A stretch of 64,000 nt of DNA from DASRAU01 sp035638075. Lineage in GTDB: Bacteria > Acidobacteriota > Polarisedimenticolia > Gp22-AA2. Of this stretch, positions 63,224-64,000 are shown piece by piece. The stretch spans positions 124,001-188,000 of the forward strand of contig DASRAU010000021.1 of the NCBI GenBank assembly GCA_035638075.1, in the 5' to 3' direction. Made by a program: the position numbers and the translations under genes. The notes beneath the pieces were generated by a model. That model searched no databases. It was not told the DNA's origin and worked only from the letters and a program-made list of their open reading frames with translations. The first letter of the stretch is position 1, and every line of letters starts with the position of its first letter.

Positions 63224-64000
63224 TCAACCCGGGATGGGCCCCCCGACGGCGCGTCGCAGCCGTCCGAGGAAGGTTTCCAGGTCGACGCCATGCATGCGGC
63301 AGGCCTGGGACACGCTGACCCCGCGGGCCAGCGTGCGCCGCATCATGCAATTGGCGAGCGGCGCGAAGCCGCTGCCGACGAAGATCGGCAGGAGCGCCGG
63401 GTACGCGTCGAGCAGGTCCCCGACCCGCGCCCCGGGGCCGATCGCGGGGGCGGCTGCCGCGGCGCGATCGTCGGCGTTCTGCGTGTCCATCGTCTTCCAG
63501 AGATTCACCGCGAAGAGGATGAGCGCCGCCAGCTCGAGGATCCCGGACACGCCGGCGACCCGCAGCCATGCGGGATTGGATGCCGACAGCGCCTGGAACA
63601 GGACGCGGATGGTGTTGCCGATCAGAAGGAGCCAGAAGGTCCAGTCGCGCATGCGTGGGGAATAGAGAGAAACGCCCCGGAAGATCGGCACGATGCGCAG
63701 CGCCATCCCGGCCATGAGCGTGGTGATGAACCCGACCGTGAGCGCGTGGCGGTAGGCGCCGACCAGGGCGTGATCGAGCCCGGCGCCGGCGAAGATCGCG
63801 CGGGAGAAGACGAGCAGCATCGCGCCCGAGACGAGCAGCCACGCGTAGGCGAGGCGGATGAACTTCTCGGAGCCGCGATCCACGCCCGGCTCGGGCGGGG
63901 CGGTCGAGGGTGCGAGCACACCGAGCGCGAAGACGAACAGCCCCAGGAGCACGCCGACCGCGGCGCTGCCGATTCCGAAGGCGAGGCGCGCCGCCTCGGA
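63224..64000 (-). CDS. NnrS-like membrane protein with DUF1858-like C-terminus, cut by window edge
   Basis: The 258 codons in the window are open to base 64000, so the true start is outside. The N-terminal part has at least five membrane helices with YRHALTVGFITTLMAGMALRIVP, the conserved His-containing segment of NnrS proteins that deal with nitric oxide stress or haem-copper. After a linker a short domain follows (GDLLDAYPALLPIFVGSGF, with CRMHGVDLETFLGRL), resembling DUF1858. DUF1858 usually occurs in redox or hybrid-cluster contexts. The fusion of the two is the notable point. Confidence 0.82.
   Translation of the reverse strand, partial: SEAARLAFGIGSAAVGVLLGLFVFALGVLAPSTAPPEPGVDRGSEKFIRLAYAWLLVSGAMLLVFSRAIFAGAGLDHALVGAYRHALTVGFITTLMAGMALRIVPIFRGVSLYSPRMRDWTFWLLLIGNTIRVLFQALSASNPAWLRVAGVSGILELAALILFAVNLWKTMDTQNADDRAAAAAPAIGPGARVGDLLDAYPALLPIFVGSGFAPLANCMMRRTLARGVSVSQACRMHGVDLETFLGRLRRAVGGPIPG

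Overview
The window looks like chromosomal DNA of a high-GC, Gram-negative soil-type bacterium, most likely an Acidobacteriota member. The evidence is outer-membrane OmpA-type proteins and lipoproteins, two 'acidobacterial duplicated orphan permease' (ADOP)-type MacB-like permeases, two Ser/Thr kinases (one with TPRs, one with a large extracytoplasmic tail), MopE-like metal-binding repeats, a di-haem cytochrome and a Ku/LigD repair operon. The phylum is an inference. No rRNA, tRNA, IS element, phage gene or CRISPR array was seen.

Layout. 1-9494 (all minus strand): a sensor kinase, NAD-dependent DNA ligase LigA and a sigma-54 response regulator are joined by 4-base start/stop overlaps. Next come a receiver domain that runs in frame into an HtrA protease (which has its own internal promoter and ribosome binding site), a terminator, a second sigma-54 (NtrX-like) regulator, and a thiolase cut by the window edge. 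9757-20685 (plus): OmpA/TSP3 porin-like protein, secreted oligopeptidase B, TPR kinase, ADOP permease and secreted subtilase. 20716-25579: AraC regulator, methyltransferase, FAD oxidase, lactonase-like hydrolase and a tiny Lmo0937-type membrane protein. 25708-31605: acetyltransferase, D-Ala-D-Ala peptidase, a 1213-residue secreted protein and a small membrane protein. 31613-36827: OmpA lipoprotein, then the Ku-LigD-50-residue-protein operon, with a divergent Arg-rich DNA-binding-like protein. 36912-46606: M48 metalloprotease, cytochrome, ECF sigma factor, second ADOP permease, DUF1579 protein, ABC-F ATPase and MFS exporter. 46822-52677: an LPATAS-tailed small surface protein, a 44-residue basic peptide, a DUF4097-like protein, a basic/Ala-rich protein, an AI-2E-type permease and a second kinase. 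52729-64000: lipoprotein, aminotransferase and saccharopine-dehydrogenase pair, GNAT/acyl-CoA-ligase fusion, a sortase with its LPATAS substrate, SYLF protein, MopE-like protein, a small secreted protein and an NnrS/DUF1858 membrane protein cut by the edge.

The most distinctive system is a class D-like sortase (59328-60023) next to a 125-residue secreted protein ending in LPATAS, a hydrophobic segment and RRR. A second, unlinked 116-residue protein at 46822-47172 has an almost identical sorting tail. Two very short Pro/Asp-rich substrates sharing one sortase in a Gram-negative genome would be an unusual surface-anchoring arrangement. Other points of interest are the receiver-HtrA read-through, LigA inside a two-component operon, and several very small basic or membrane proteins with strong ribosome binding sites.
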